A stretch of 64,000 nucleotides of DNA, from contig CP131056.1 in the NCBI GenBank assembly GCA_030657355.1, forward strand, positions 2,004,501-2,068,500, written 5' to 3'. Of this stretch, positions 1-9,640 are shown in pieces. The translations under genes and the position numbers were made by a program. The number at the start of each line of letters is the position of its first letter. The stretch's first letter is position 1. The notes under the pieces were generated by a model. That model saw nothing but the letters and a program-made list of their open reading frames with translations. It was not told where the DNA came from and made no database searches. This DNA comes from Radicibacter daui. GTDB taxonomy: Bacteria > Pseudomonadota > Alphaproteobacteria > Radicibacterales > Radicibacteraceae.

Positions 1-4
1 CACC

Positions 5-769
5 GTGCTCGAGGCTTTCCTGCTCAAGAATATCTTCGGCGTTGCCCTCGTTTTTGCGCGGGTGGGGTCGATCATGTTCATGATGCCGGGTATCGGCGAG
101 CGCTACGTGCCGGCCAATATCCGCCTCATCCTGGCCCTGGGTATCTCGGTGGCGCTGATGGCGGTGACGCGACCGCTGATGCCGCCGGCCCCGCCCAACT
201 TCCTTGGCCTTGCCGTGATGATGATCGGCGAGATCACCGTCGGTGTCTTTATCGGCACCATGGTGCGTTTCTTCTTCACCTCGCTCGATTTTGCCGGCCA
301 GATCATCGCGCAGGGCGCCGGCCTGTCGGCGGCAACTTCCTACAATCCGGCGGCCAGCACCGACGGCTCGCTGGTGTCGGCCTTTCTGGGCCTGCTTGGC
401 CTTGAGCTCTTTTTCCTCACCGACATGCATCATCTGGTGCTGATGGCTTTTGCCCACAGCTACGCCGTCTTTCCGGTTGGCGGCATGCTGCAGCTGGGCG
501 ATATGGCGCAGACACTGACGCGGGTGCTCAGCGAGACTTTCCAGCTCGGCATTCGCCTTGCGGCGCCCTTTCTGGCGATCGGTCTTGTCTTTGGCATGAC
601 GCTTGGCATTCTGGCCCGGCTGATGCCGCAGTTGCAGATCTTCTTCGTGGCGCTGCCGGTGCAGATTATCGTCGGTCTCATCATGCTGAGCCTAGTACTG
701 CCCATCCTCTTCACCGTCTGGCTCGGTTACATGCAGGACCGGCTGACCAACTTCTTTCCGGGTATCTGA
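5..769 (+). CDS. fliR: Flagellar export gate protein FliR
   Basis: This 254-residue protein is almost entirely hydrophobic, with about six membrane segments, as expected for FliR, a component of the flagellar type III export gate with FliP and FliQ. Family features visible are the N-terminal stretch with FARVGSIMFMMPG, the central QIIAQGAGLSAA segment and the C-terminal LPVQIIVGLIMLSLVLP. Length matches the family (about 250-265). The frame opens with a GTG at base 5; only four bases lie upstream, so the ribosome site cannot be seen and the true start could lie outside the window. flhB follows 87 bases downstream on the same strand, the usual order in flagellar clusters. Family assignment is strong. 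Confidence 0.93.
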   Translation: MLEAFLLKNIFGVALVFARVGSIMFMMPGIGERYVPANIRLILALGISVALMAVTRPLMPPAPPNFLGLAVMMIGEITVGVFIGTMVRFFFTSLDFAGQIIAQGAGLSAATSYNPAASTDGSLVSAFLGLLGLELFFLTDMHHLVLMAFAHSYAVFPVGGMLQLGDMAQTLTRVLSETFQLGIRLAAPFLAIGLVFGMTLGILARLMPQLQIFFVALPVQIIVGLIMLSLVLPILFTVWLGYMQDRLTNFFPGI

Positions 770-856
770 GAATGATGGCCGGCTTCACCCCGATTGCAGC
801 AGCTACAATCGCCCCATGTCCGGGTGGTGCTGCATCGCGCTTTTGCGGAGGGGTGA

Positions 857-1933
857 ATGTCTGAAGAAGATGCCGACGATTCCTCCAAAACAGAGGACGC
901 CTCCAGTAAAAAGCTGGAGGAAGCACGAAAGAAGGGGCAGGTCCCGAAATCGACGGAACTGCCCCACTTCTTCGCTCTTTTGATGCTGACGGTTATCGTC
1001 GCCATCTTCATCCCGGTAACCGGCAAGCAACTGACGCGCGAGCTCACCCGTTTTCTGGCGCAGGCCGACCAGGTGCCGACCGATGCCGGCGGGCTTGGCA
1101 ATGTGCTGATGGGCACCACGCTGCATGTGCTGCTGTTCCTGTCGCTGCCGGCGCTGGCCATGGTGGTCATCGCGCTCGTCGGCGGCACGGTGCAGAACGG
1201 CATCGTCATCTCGGCAGAAAGCCTGATCCCCAAGCTCTCCAAGATCAGCCCGCTCACCGGCTTCAAGCGTATCTTCTCGGTCGACAGTCTGCTGAACCTG
1301 CTGCGCAGCATCGCCAAGCTGGCGGTGGTGGGCAGCATCTCCCTTCTCATGCTGATGCCGGCCTTCGATGCGGTGGACCACTATGTGCAGCTGTCGCTGG
1401 CGGCGCTGCTGACCGAAACCTGGCACCTTGCCATCCGCGTGCTGATCGCGGTGCTCGTCTCCGTCCTTATCATCGGCCTCGCCGACATGCTCTACCAGCG
1501 CTTCAAGTTTGCGCAGGATATGCGCATGACCAAGCAGGAGGTGAAGGACGAGTACAAGCAGCAGGAAGGCGACCCGATGGTCAAGGGCCGCATCCGCCAG
1601 ATCCGTATGGAGCGCGCGCGCCAGCGCATGATGGCCAACGTGCCCAAGTCGGACGTGGTGGTTACCAACCCGACCCATTATGCGGTCGCACTGAAATATG
1701 ACCCCGAGAAGATGGACGCCCCGATGGTGGTGGCCAAGGGGGTGGACGAGGTGGCGGCCCGCATCCGCGATCTTGCCAAGGAGCACAAGGTGCCGATCAT
1801 GCGCAACCCGCCGCTGGCGCGTGCGCTGTATGCCACCTGCGATATCGAGGAGATGGTGCCGGCCGAGCATTTCCGCGCCGTGGCGGAGATCATCTCCTAT
1901 GTCTTCCGCATGAAGGGACGCAAGCTGGGATGA
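857..1933 (+). CDS. flhB: Flagellar export switch protein FlhB
   Basis: FlhB is the membrane protein that switches flagellar export from rod/hook to filament substrates. The 358-residue product starts with a charged, acidic, lysine-rich tail (SEEDADDSSKTEDASSKKLE), then four hydrophobic segments and a cytoplasmic domain. The autocleavage motif NPTH is present, with the N-P bond at residues 271-272. The start is an ATG preceded by GCGGAGGGG. The stop is 10 bases before the TTG start of the cckA-like kinase, so flagellar and cell-cycle genes are probably co-transcribed. Length and motif make this assignment secure. Confidence 0.95.
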   Translation: MSEEDADDSSKTEDASSKKLEEARKKGQVPKSTELPHFFALLMLTVIVAIFIPVTGKQLTRELTRFLAQADQVPTDAGGLGNVLMGTTLHVLLFLSLPALAMVVIALVGGTVQNGIVISAESLIPKLSKISPLTGFKRIFSVDSLLNLLRSIAKLAVVGSISLLMLMPAFDAVDHYVQLSLAALLTETWHLAIRVLIAVLVSVLIIGLADMLYQRFKFAQDMRMTKQEVKDEYKQQEGDPMVKGRIRQIRMERARQRMMANVPKSDVVVTNPTHYAVALKYDPEKMDAPMVVAKGVDEVAARIRDLAKEHKVPIMRNPPLARALYATCDIEEMVPAEHFRAVAEIISYVFRMKGRKLG

Positions 1934-1943
1934 GGAACCGTTC

Positions 1944-4391
1944 TTGAAGCTGCGCCTGGCGTTGGTGGGAAGCGGCTGCGCGGTGCTTGCCGGCGTGGCC
2001 GTTGCCATTCCGGTGGGGCTGGGGTCTGCCGGGCTTGGATGGGCTGCGGCGGCCGGCGTGGCCGCGGTTGCCGGCATTGCCATCGGTTTCGGTTTCGGAC
2101 GCGGCAGCAGTCTGCAGCAGCAGGCTTTTCTACTCTCCTCCTCTGCGATGCTGATTTCCGAGGATGATCTGACGCCAGTGCGCGGCAATTCGGCGTTCGA
2201 CACGCTGATGCGGTTTCCCGAACCCGCACCGGGGGAAGAAACGACGGGCTCATCGCCGAGCCCGTCTTCCCTTGCCGCCGATCCTGAATCCGGCGCCCGC
2301 CTCGGGCTGATGGCGGTGAGTGCCGCCGCCGGCAAGGGGGCGATCGAGGAAATGCCGCTCTCCTTCCCCGGTGTCGGCCGACGCTGGTGGAGGGTGCAGG
2401 TCTCTCCGCTGTCGGGCGAAGGGCGCTATCTGCTGTGGCGTTTCGAGGCGGCGGACGAGCGGCGCGGTGTGGAAGAGATCATGCGCACCGAGCAGGAGCG
2501 TGTGGCCGAACTGGTGGAGAATGCGCCGGTCGGGCTCTACTCGGTCGATGCGGAAGGTTACTTCCTCTATGTGAACCCTACCCTTGCCGCCTGGGTCGGC
2601 ATGCCGGCGGCAGAAATGCTCGACAGCGGCATGCGCCTGCACGACCTGTTGCCGCTTGCCCGCAACCTGCCGCCCTGGTCCGCATTCGATCCCGAGTTGC
2701 CGGCGGGGGAGGTGGTCATGCGCACGCCCGACGGCCGGCCGCTGCGCCTTGCCGTGCTGCAGAGCGCCACCGACGGCAGGGGTATCGATCTGCGTGCCGT
2801 GGCGGCGCTGCGCGATGTGGGCAACACCCAGCCCTGGCCGATCTTGCCGGGCCGCTCTCCCATTGCCTTCCGCCAGTTTTTTGAGGATGCCCCGGTGGGG
2901 GTGGCGCTACTGCGCGAGGATGGCTGCCTTGCCGAAGCCAACCCGGCCCTGCTTGCCCTGCTGGGGCTGGGCGCGCGGCAGGTGGAGGGCATCGATGCCC
3001 TGATGCTGTTCGATGCCGGCGATCGGGCCGGCGTGCGCATCATGCTGGAGCGCGTGCGGGCCGGCGAGCGCGAGAGCGAGGCACGCATCGAGGTGCGGCT
3101 GGAAGCCGGCGGCGGTCTGCCCGTGGCGCTTTATGCGCGCCGGGTGCGCGGCGACAACGGCGAGGTGAGCGGCGACGGGGCGCTTGTGCTGCATTTCATC
3201 GATGCGTCCGAGCGCCGGGCGCTGGAGCAGCAATTCGTCCAGTCGCAAAAGATGCAGGCGGTGGGACAGCTGGCCGGCGGCGTGGCGCACGACTTCAACA
3301 ATCTGCTGACCGCCATTTCCGGTTTCTGTGACCTGCTTTTGCAGCGCCATCTGCCCGGCGACCGCTCCTTCGCGGACATCATGCAGATCAAGCAGAACTC
3401 CAACCGCGCCGCCAATCTGGTGCGCCAGCTGCTGGCCTTCTCGCGCCAGCAGACGCTGAAGCCGCGCGTGCTGGACCTGACCGAGGTGGTGGCGGAGATC
3501 GCCAATCTGATCCGCCGCCTCATCGGCGAGAACATCACGCTGGAGATCCATCACGGGCGCGACCTTGGCCTGGTGCGGGCCGATCAGGGCCAGCTGGAGC
3601 AGGTGATCATCAACCTGGCTGTCAATGCACGCGACGCGATGACCGGCGGCGGCACGTTGTCGCTGGCCACCGCCTCGCTGAGCCTGCTGACGCCCCGGCG
3701 TGCCGGCAGTGAAACCGTACCGCGCGGGGATTATGTCGTGCTTTCGGTGCGCGACACCGGCAGCGGCATCCTGCCGGAACATCTGGGGCGCATCTTCGAC
3801 CCCTTCTTCACCACCAAACCGGCCGGCGCCGGTACCGGGCTCGGCCTGTCCACGGTCTATGGCATCCTGCGCCAGACGGGGGGGTATATTACCGCCAGCT
3901 CTGTGCCGGGCGAGGGGGCGGAGTTCACCATCTACCTGCCGCGCCATGAGGGCGGCGCGCTGGAAGAGGCGGGTGTAGCGGCGGCAGCGGAAGAGGCGCG
4001 CTCGGTCGATCTTACCGGTACCGGCACCATCCTGCTGGCCGAGGATGAGGATGCCGTGCGCACCTTCGGCGCCCGTGCCCTGCGCAACAAGGGCTACACC
4101 GTACTGGTGGCCCGCGACGGGGAAGAGGCGCTGGAGCTCCTGCGCTCGCCGGAGGGGGAAGCCGTGGAGCTGCTGATCTCCGACGTGGTGATGCCGGGCA
4201 TCGACGGGCCGTCGCTGGTAAGGGCCATCCTGCCGCAGCGCCCGGAGCTCAAGGTCATTTTCATTTCCGGTTATGCCGAGGACAGGCTGCGCGCCAGCGA
4301 AGCCGGCGACGTGGCGGCGGAGGCCACTTTCCTGCCCAAGCCCTTCAGTCTCAAGCAGTTGACGGTGGCAGTGAAAAAACTGCTCACCTGA
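1944..4391 (+). CDS. cckA: CckA-type hybrid sensor histidine kinase
   Basis: This 815-residue hybrid kinase resembles CckA, the bifunctional kinase/phosphatase that feeds phosphate through ChpT to CtrA and CpdR. Two hydrophobic segments lie at about residues 3-24 and 31-53. Two PAS-like regions follow (around 190-300 and 315-435). The H-box GGVAHDFNNLLTAISG has its histidine at residue 449, and the ATPase boxes NLAVNARDAM, FDPFFTTK and GTGLGLSTVYGIL follow. A C-terminal receiver has its phospho-acceptor aspartate at residue 747 (LISDVVMPG). The start is TTG with GAGGAA seven bases upstream. It follows flhB by 10 bases. The CckA assignment rests on architecture and the H-box; another receiver-carrying PAS kinase is possible but less likely. 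Confidence 0.8.
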   Translation: MKLRLALVGSGCAVLAGVAVAIPVGLGSAGLGWAAAAGVAAVAGIAIGFGFGRGSSLQQQAFLLSSSAMLISEDDLTPVRGNSAFDTLMRFPEPAPGEETTGSSPSPSSLAADPESGARLGLMAVSAAAGKGAIEEMPLSFPGVGRRWWRVQVSPLSGEGRYLLWRFEAADERRGVEEIMRTEQERVAELVENAPVGLYSVDAEGYFLYVNPTLAAWVGMPAAEMLDSGMRLHDLLPLARNLPPWSAFDPELPAGEVVMRTPDGRPLRLAVLQSATDGRGIDLRAVAALRDVGNTQPWPILPGRSPIAFRQFFEDAPVGVALLREDGCLAEANPALLALLGLGARQVEGIDALMLFDAGDRAGVRIMLERVRAGERESEARIEVRLEAGGGLPVALYARRVRGDNGEVSGDGALVLHFIDASERRALEQQFVQSQKMQAVGQLAGGVAHDFNNLLTAISGFCDLLLQRHLPGDRSFADIMQIKQNSNRAANLVRQLLAFSRQQTLKPRVLDLTEVVAEIANLIRRLIGENITLEIHHGRDLGLVRADQGQLEQVIINLAVNARDAMTGGGTLSLATASLSLLTPRRAGSETVPRGDYVVLSVRDTGSGILPEHLGRIFDPFFTTKPAGAGTGLGLSTVYGILRQTGGYITASSVPGEGAEFTIYLPRHEGGALEEAGVAAAAEEARSVDLTGTGTILLAEDEDAVRTFGARALRNKGYTVLVARDGEEALELLRSPEGEAVELLISDVVMPGIDGPSLVRAILPQRPELKVIFISGYAEDRLRASEAGDVAAEATFLPKPFSLKQLTVAVKKLLT

Positions 4392-4438
4392 TTTCGGATG
4401 GAATGGAGAACATCCGATACGGGAGGAGATCAAAAAAG

Positions 4439-4453
4439 GAACAAATAGGGAAA
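4439..4453 (+). promoter_or_regulatory. Possible LexA (SOS) box upstream of recA
   Basis: The motif is GAAC, seven bases, then GAAA, one mismatch from the alphaproteobacterial LexA direct repeat GAAC-N7-GAAC. A second GAACAAAT half-site begins at 4472, inside a weak promoter-like stretch (TTGCGC at 4462, CACAAT at 4484). The position, about 85-100 bases before recA, is reasonable for SOS control, but neither site is perfect. Confidence 0.35.
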
Positions 4454-4537
4454 ATATGCCCTTGCGCATGAGAACAAATCATGCACAATCACGACACGTT
4501 GAAGCCCAACCGCCGTCGTGCTTAAAGGGGGTAAGCC

Positions 4538-5605
4538 ATGTCCTCGCCGCAACTCCGATTGATCGAAAAAGACTCCATGGATAAGCAAAAAGCACTCGAC
4601 GCCGCCCTTTCCCAGATTGAGCGCGCCTTCGGCAAGGGTTCGATCATGAAGCTGGGGCAGCGGGAGGGGTCGGTCGAAACCGACATCATCTCCACCGGCT
4701 CCCTCGGTCTCGATATCGCGCTGGGCATCGGCGGCCTGCCGCGCGGCCGCATCATCGAAATCTACGGCCCGGAAAGCTCGGGCAAGACTACGCTGGCGCT
4801 GCATGTGATTGCGCAGGCACAGAAGAATGGCGGCACCTGCGCCTTCGTCGATGCCGAACACGCGCTCGATCCGAGCTATGCCGGCAAGCTGGGCGTGGAT
4901 GTGGAAGAGCTGCTGATCTCCCAGCCGGATGCCGGTGAGCAGGCGCTGGAAATTGCCGACACGCTGGTGCGCTCCGGCGCTATCGACGTGCTGGTGGTAG
5001 ACAGCGTGGCCGCGCTGGTGCCGCGCGCCGAACTGGAAGGCGAGATGGGCGACAGCCATGTCGGCCTGCATGCGCGCCTCATGAGTCAGGCGCTGCGCAA
5101 GCTGACCTCCTCGATCTCCAAGTCCAACTGCATCGTCATCTTCATCAACCAGATCCGTCTCAAGATCGGTGTGATGTTTGGCAACCCGGAAACGACGACG
5201 GGCGGTAATGCGCTCAAGTTCTACGCCTCCGTGCGCCTCGACATCCGCCGCATCGGCTCCATCAAGGACCGTGAGGTGGTGGTCGGCAACCAGACCCGCG
5301 TGAAGGTGGTGAAGAACAAGATGGCGCCGCCGTTCCGCGTCGTCGAATTCGACATCATGTATGGCGAGGGTGTCTCCAAGCTCGGCGAGCTGCTGGATCT
5401 CGGCGTGCAGGCCAATGTGATCGAGAAGTCGGGTGCCTGGTTCTCCTTCGGCACCCAGCGCATCGGCCAGGGCCGTGAGAATGCCAAGAACTTCCTGCGG
5501 GAAAATCCCGAGATCGCCAACGAGGTGGAAGTGCGCATTCGCCAGAATGCCGGCCTCGTGGCCGACGCCATGCTCTCCGGCCCGGATGGCGATAGCGGCG
5601 AATAA
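4538..5605 (+). CDS. recA: Recombinase RecA
   Basis: RecA forms ATP-dependent filaments on single-stranded DNA, drives strand exchange and triggers LexA self-cleavage. The 355-residue product has Walker [10 protein letters not shown] at residues 77-85, the LLISQPD and [12 protein letters not shown] segments, and the [20 protein letters not shown] region. Length is typical. The start is an ATG preceded by AAAGGGGG; an internal methionine (MDKQKAL, base 4577) is an alternative. It is a single-gene unit: a strong terminator follows 50 bases after the stop, and possible LexA half-sites precede it. Confidence 0.97.
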   Translation: MSSPQLRLIEKDSMDKQKALDAALSQIERAFGKGSIMKLGQREGSVETDIISTGSLGLDIALGIGGLPRGRIIEIYGPESSGKTTLALHVIAQAQKNGGTCAFVDAEHALDPSYAGKLGVDVEELLISQPDAGEQALEIADTLVRSGAIDVLVVDSVAALVPRAELEGEMGDSHVGLHARLMSQALRKLTSSISKSNCIVIFINQIRLKIGVMFGNPETTTGGNALKFYASVRLDIRRIGSIKDREVVVGNQTRVKVVKNKMAPPFRVVEFDIMYGEGVSKLGELLDLGVQANVIEKSGAWFSFGTQRIGQGRENAKNFLRENPEIANEVEVRIRQNAGLVADAMLSGPDGDSGE

Positions 5606-5655
5606 AATCCGGAGGCGGATGCCTTGAAGGCATCTGTAATCGCCGGAAAACATTG

Positions 5656-5694
5656 AAAGCCGGCCCGGGTCAAAAACCCCGGGCCGGCTTTTTT
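5656..5694 (+). terminator. Rho-independent terminator of recA
   Basis: A perfect 14-base-pair GC-rich stem (5656-5669 with 5678-5691) with an eight-base loop runs straight into a T tract. It ends the recA transcript and rules out a long N-terminal extension of alaS across this region. Confidence 0.93.
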
Positions 5695-5715
5695 ATCGCC
5701 CTTTTCCTGCCGCCA

Positions 5716-5744
5716 TGGACAGGGCGCGAGCCGGGCTGTAAAAC
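5716..5744 (+). promoter_or_regulatory. Sigma-70-type promoter of alaS
   Basis: TGGACA (5716-5721, five of six consensus bases) and TAAAAC (5739-5744, four of six) are separated by 17 bases, just after the recA terminator and 31 bases before the alaS start codon. The position gives a short leader of about 25 bases. Confidence 0.55.
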
Positions 5745-5775
5745 ACCGGGTCCCTTATGTCAGGCAGAAGTGGCC

Positions 5776-8424
5776 ATGCAAACCGCCAACGACATCCGCA
5801 ATACCTTTCTCGACTACTTCGCCAGGAACGGCCACACAGTGGTGGATTCAAGCCCGCTGGTGCCGCGCAACGATCCGACGTTGATGTTCACCAACGCCGG
5901 CATGGTGCAGTTCAAGAATGTGTTCACCGGGCAGGAAGAGCGCGCCTACAAGCGGGCGACCACCTCCCAGAAGGTCGTGCGTGCGGGCGGCAAGCATAAC
6001 GATCTTGAGAATGTCGGTTATACGGCGCGGCATCACACCTTCTTCGAGATGCTCGGCAACTTCTCCTTCGGCGACTATTTCAAGCCTGACGCCATCGAGT
6101 TCGCCTGGAAGCTGGTGACCGGCGAGTATGGCCTGCCCAAGGACAAGCTGCTGGTCACCGTGCACACCTCCGACGAGGAGGCCGCCGGCCTGTGGCGCAA
6201 GATCGCCGGGCTTCCGGATGACCGCATCATCCGCATCCCGACCTCCGACAATTTCTGGACCATGGGCGATGTCGGCCCGTGCGGCCCCTGCACCGAGATC
6301 TTCTATGATCACGGCCCCTCCATCCCCGGCGGCCCTCCCGGCAGCCCGGACGAGGATGGCGACCGTTTCATCGAGATCTGGAACCTCGTGTTCATGCAGT
6401 TCGAGCAGCTGCCGAACGGCGAGCGCATCAACCTGCCGCGTCCGTCGATCGATACCGGCATGGGCCTCGAGCGCATTACCGCCGTGCTGCAGGGCACGCA
6501 TGACAACTACAATATCGACCTGATGCGCCAGCTGATCGAGGCGTCTGCCGCGGCCAGCAACACCGACCCCTATGGTCCGGTGAACGTGTCCCATCGTGTC
6601 ATTGCCGACCATCTGCGCTGCTCCGGCTTCCTGATCGCCGACGGCGTGCTGCCGTCGAATGAAGGCCGTGGGTATGTGCTGCGCCGGATCATGCGCCGCG
6701 CCATGCGCCATGCGCACATGATCGGCTGCACCGAGCCGCTGCTCTATCGCCTGGTGCCGGCGCTGGTGCGGGCCATGGGTGGCCACTACCGCGAGCTTGT
6801 GCGTGCCGAAGCTCTCATCACCGAGACGCTGAAGCTGGAAGAAACCCGCTTCAAGCAGACGCTCGACCGCGGCCTGCGCCTCTTGGATGACGAGACGGCC
6901 AGGCTGGCTTCCGGCGGCGTGCTGCCGGGCGAAGTGGCCTTCAAGCTCTATGATACCTATGGCTTCCCGCTCGACCTGACGCAGGACGTGCTGCGTGGCC
7001 GTGGCGGCGCTGTCGATGTTGCCGGCTTCGAGGCGGCAATGGAGCGCCAGCGTGCCGAAGCCCGCCGCAACTGGGCCGGTTCCGGCGAGGCTGCCACCGA
7101 GACCGTGTGGTTCGACATTCGCCAGCAGCTGGGCGCCACCGAGTTCCTCGGTTACGAGGCCGAGCATGTCGAGGGCCAGGTGACCGCGCTCGTCGTGGAC
7201 GGCAAGCGGGTGGAAAAGGCCGAAGCTGGGCAGAATGTCGCCGTCATCGTCAATCAGACTGCCTTCTATGGTGAGTCCGGTGGCCAGGTGGGCGACAGCG
7301 GCGCCATCACCACCGAAAAGGGTGGCAAGGTTGCCGTCACCGGCACGGTCAAGAAGCTGGGTGATGTGTTCGTGCATCTGGGCACGGTGGAAGCCGGCAG
7401 CATTGCCGTTGGCGATGCGGTTGACCTTGCGGTCGATGGCGAGCGCCGCTCGGCCATCCGCGCCAACCACTCCGCCACCCACCTGCTGCACGCAGCCCTG
7501 CGCGAGAAGCTGGGCGAGCATGTGACGCAGAAGGGCTCGCTGGTGGATAACGAGCGCCTGCGCTTCGATATCAGCCACCCCAAGCCCATCGAGGCCGCCG
7601 AGATGGCCGTCATCGAGGCACAGGTGAATGCTCGCGTGCGCGGCAACAGCGAGGTTGTGACCCGCCTGATGGCCGTGGACGAGGCCATCGAGACGGGCGC
7701 CATGGCGCTCTTCGGCGAGAAGTATGGCGAGGAAGTGCGCGTCGTCACCATGGGAGGCCCGGGCGCGACCGCTAACCGTGACTTCTCGGTCGAGCTGTGC
7801 GGCGGCATTCATGTGAAGCGCACCGGCGATATCGGCCTGTTCAAGGTTGTCTCCGAGAGCGCGGTGGCAGCCGGCGTGCGCCGTATCGAGGCGGTGACGG
7901 GTGCTGCGGCCTTTGCCTGGTTCGCGGATCGCGAGGCGATGCTCTCCACCGTTGCCGGCGAGCTCAAGGTGCGGCCGGAAGATGTGCCGTCCCGGGTGGG
8001 CGCGCTGGTTGAGGAAAAGCGCAGGCTGGAGCGTGATCTCTCCGACCTGCGCCGCAAGATGGCGACCGACAATGCGGGCGGCGATGGCGACGTGCGCGAG
8101 ATCGCCGGCGTCAAGCTGATCTCCCGCGTGCTGGAAGATGTGCCGCCCAAGGAGCTGAAGCCGATGGCGGATGAGCTCAAGGCGCGCATCGGCTCCGGTG
8201 TTGCCGTGCTCATCGCCGCCAATGACGGCAAGGCGTCCATCGTGGTTGCCGTGACCGACGATGTGGCCGGCCGTTTCAGCGCGGTTGATCTAGTGCGACT
8301 CGGTGCCGAGAAGCTGGGCGGCAAGGGCGGCGGCGGCCGTCCTGACATGGCGCAGGCTGGCGGTACCGATCCGTCGCAGGCCGGCGAGGCTGTCGAGGCC
8401 ATTGCCGCGGCGCTCGGTGCATGA
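5776..8424 (+). CDS. alaS: Alanine-tRNA ligase
   Basis: AlaRS charges tRNA-Ala and edits mischarged Ser and Gly. The 882-residue product has the N-terminal catalytic core ([44 protein letters not shown]), the tRNA-recognition segment [20 protein letters not shown], the editing-domain zinc motif [12 protein letters not shown] with the partner CGGIH, and a C-terminal DHHA1-like domain ending in [13 protein letters not shown]. The frame is open back to 5653, but that would translate the recA terminator and the promoter; ATG 5776 ([11 protein letters not shown]) gives the normal family start and length. The ribosome site is weak (AGGCAGAAG). Confidence 0.96.
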   Translation: MQTANDIRNTFLDYFARNGHTVVDSSPLVPRNDPTLMFTNAGMVQFKNVFTGQEERAYKRATTSQKVVRAGGKHNDLENVGYTARHHTFFEMLGNFSFGDYFKPDAIEFAWKLVTGEYGLPKDKLLVTVHTSDEEAAGLWRKIAGLPDDRIIRIPTSDNFWTMGDVGPCGPCTEIFYDHGPSIPGGPPGSPDEDGDRFIEIWNLVFMQFEQLPNGERINLPRPSIDTGMGLERITAVLQGTHDNYNIDLMRQLIEASAAASNTDPYGPVNVSHRVIADHLRCSGFLIADGVLPSNEGRGYVLRRIMRRAMRHAHMIGCTEPLLYRLVPALVRAMGGHYRELVRAEALITETLKLEETRFKQTLDRGLRLLDDETARLASGGVLPGEVAFKLYDTYGFPLDLTQDVLRGRGGAVDVAGFEAAMERQRAEARRNWAGSGEAATETVWFDIRQQLGATEFLGYEAEHVEGQVTALVVDGKRVEKAEAGQNVAVIVNQTAFYGESGGQVGDSGAITTEKGGKVAVTGTVKKLGDVFVHLGTVEAGSIAVGDAVDLAVDGERRSAIRANHSATHLLHAALREKLGEHVTQKGSLVDNERLRFDISHPKPIEAAEMAVIEAQVNARVRGNSEVVTRLMAVDEAIETGAMALFGEKYGEEVRVVTMGGPGATANRDFSVELCGGIHVKRTGDIGLFKVVSESAVAAGVRRIEAVTGAAAFAWFADREAMLSTVAGELKVRPEDVPSRVGALVEEKRRLERDLSDLRRKMATDNAGGDGDVREIAGVKLISRVLEDVPPKELKPMADELKARIGSGVAVLIAANDGKASIVVAVTDDVAGRFSAVDLVRLGAEKLGGKGGGGRPDMAQAGGTDPSQAGEAVEAIAAALGA

Positions 8425-8457
8425 GCTTTGCGTACAGACGCTTGAGTTAGGTTGCTG

Positions 8458-8492
8458 CCATGGCGTATGAGGCCCGTTCTCATACGCCATGG
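8458..8492. other. Perfect 14-bp inverted repeat between alaS and gcrA
   Basis: CCATGGCGTATGAG (8458-8471) is matched exactly by its reverse complement at 8479-8492 with a seven-base loop. No T tract follows, so it is not a classic terminator. It lies 33 bases after alaS and about 200 bases before gcrA; a GANTC (GATTC) methylation site sits two bases beyond it. It may end alaS transcription, stabilise the mRNA or bind a protein. Confidence 0.6.
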
Positions 8493-8692
8493 TGATTCGT
8501 TGCATGGCCGGCGAAGGCTGGGTATCGTCACTGCCCCGCCGGCCAGCCCGGTCTCCGCAAGACTGCGGGCACCGGGCAGGATGATCAGAAGCGGTACCAG
8601 GGATTTCTCACCTGTGCGCCCTGCAGGAACGGATTGAAGGCCAGGCTGGTGGCCTGATCCGGGGCAGGCGTCCGGGGTATGAAGGGGGCAAG

Positions 8693-9073
8693 ATGGAACA
8701 GGAAACCAACAGCTGGACTGACGAGCGCGTCGAGCGGCTGAAATATCTGTGGTCTCAGGGCATGAGCGCCAGCGAGATCGCACAGGAGCTGGGTGATGTC
8801 ACCCGCAACGCGGTTATCGGCAAGGCGCACCGTCTCGGCCTTTCCGGTCGGCCGTCGCCCATCCGCAAGAAGACCAAGGGTGTGACCATCCTCGATCTGA
8901 CCGAGCGTATGTGCAAGTGGCCGATCGGCGACCCCAAGCATCCGGATTTCCGCTTCTGCGGCCATCAGGCGGTGCAGGGCATGCCCTATTGCGCCGAGCA
9001 TTGCGCCATGGCCTACCAGAGCCCGAACAAAAAGAAGGCCGAGGACGAGGAAAAGCGCGCAGCCAATACCTGA
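8693..9073 (+). CDS. gcrA: Cell-cycle regulator GcrA
   Basis: GcrA is an alphaproteobacterial transcription factor that binds sigma-70 RNA polymerase and GANTC sites methylated by CcrM, timing S-phase genes. The 126-residue product has the N-terminal helix-turn-helix (WTDERVERLKYLWSQGMSAS, then TRNAVIGKAHRLGLSGRPSP) and the C-terminal polymerase-binding part with CKWPIGDP, FCGH and YCAEH. It is somewhat short compared with Caulobacter GcrA, the linker being reduced, but both ends are present. The start is an ATG preceded by GAAGGGGGC. It is monocistronic and ends at a strong terminator. Confidence 0.93.
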   Translation: MEQETNSWTDERVERLKYLWSQGMSASEIAQELGDVTRNAVIGKAHRLGLSGRPSPIRKKTKGVTILDLTERMCKWPIGDPKHPDFRFCGHQAVQGMPYCAEHCAMAYQSPNKKKAEDEEKRAANT

Positions 9074-9100
9074 CGCGCCGTTCTCCGGCAGGTAGTTATC

Positions 9101-9134
9101 AAAAAGGCCCGGCTGTCAGCAGCCGGGCCTTTTT
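9101..9134. terminator. Bidirectional terminator after gcrA
   Basis: AAAAAGGCCCGGCT (9101-9114) and its exact complement (9121-9134) form a 14-bp stem with a six-base loop and T tracts on both strands. It closes gcrA on the plus strand and the small gene at 9168-9572 on the minus strand. Confidence 0.93.
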
Positions 9135-9167
9135 GATTTCGGGAAGGGGAGAGGCCGGGAGCCCCCG

Positions 9168-9572
9168 TCAGCTCTTCATCGCCAGATAGCTGCGGCGGGA
9201 GCGGCGGATCCACTCCCGCGCCTCCTCCATCGTGCCGAAGGCGCCGATATAGCGATGAGAGTAGTGGTCGCGGTAATACTCTGCCGCCTCGGCCCTGACG
9301 GCTGGATCGTTGATGATAAGGGCGGTGAGCTGAAAGGCGTCGCGATCCTGGAGAAACTGGCTCCAGAATTCTGCGCTGTCCCTGATCGCCTCGAGCCGGG
9401 GAGCATTGGTCATGCCACGGAAATCATTGATGAAATCATAGGTCTCAAGGTCGCGGATATCCGTCCACAACTGCTGGAGATTGGCCTTGATCTCATTGAT
9501 GTCGGGCAGGGGGGCGAAATAGAGCGTGATCAGTCTGAGATCCGCTTCGATCTCGATATCAAACGAGGCCAT
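9168..9572 (-). CDS. Small SpoIIAA/STAS-like protein, function unknown
   Basis: This 134-residue protein is soluble with no signal or membrane segment. The pattern is an N-terminal beta pair (FDIEIEADLRLITLYFAPL), alternating strands and helices, a VDLRG-like strand (NDFRGMTNA), a hydrophobic strand LTALIINDPAVRAEA and a closing helix (TMEEAREWIRRSR). This recalls small STAS/SpoIIAA-like proteins that are common and uncharacterised in alphaproteobacteria; the fold assignment is inference. The ribosome site is weak. The gene faces gcrA across a shared terminator and is separated from icd by icd's own terminator, so it looks monocistronic. Confidence 0.65.
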   Translation of the reverse strand: MASFDIEIEADLRLITLYFAPLPDINEIKANLQQLWTDIRDLETYDFINDFRGMTNAPRLEAIRDSAEFWSQFLQDRDAFQLTALIINDPAVRAEAAEYYRDHYSHRYIGAFGTMEEAREWIRRSRRSYLAMKS

Positions 9573-9640
9573 CTTACAAGGGAGTCCTGAGCTTTTGACC
9601 GCTCATCACTAGGCCCAGCCGATGGTTAGCGGCAACAGCG

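Noticed and set aside
803-2335. A 510-codon minus-strand open frame opposite flhB and cckA.
   Set aside because: It crosses two well-supported plus-strand genes and has the His/Arg-rich composition of a GC-driven shadow.
5653-5775. A 41-residue N-terminal extension of alaS.
   Set aside because: It would translate the recA terminator and the alaS promoter; the family N-terminus begins at ATG 5776.
5848-7812. A 654-codon minus-strand open frame opposite alaS.
   Set aside because: It is a low-complexity antisense shadow of alaS; the sense strand shows the complete AlaRS domain series.
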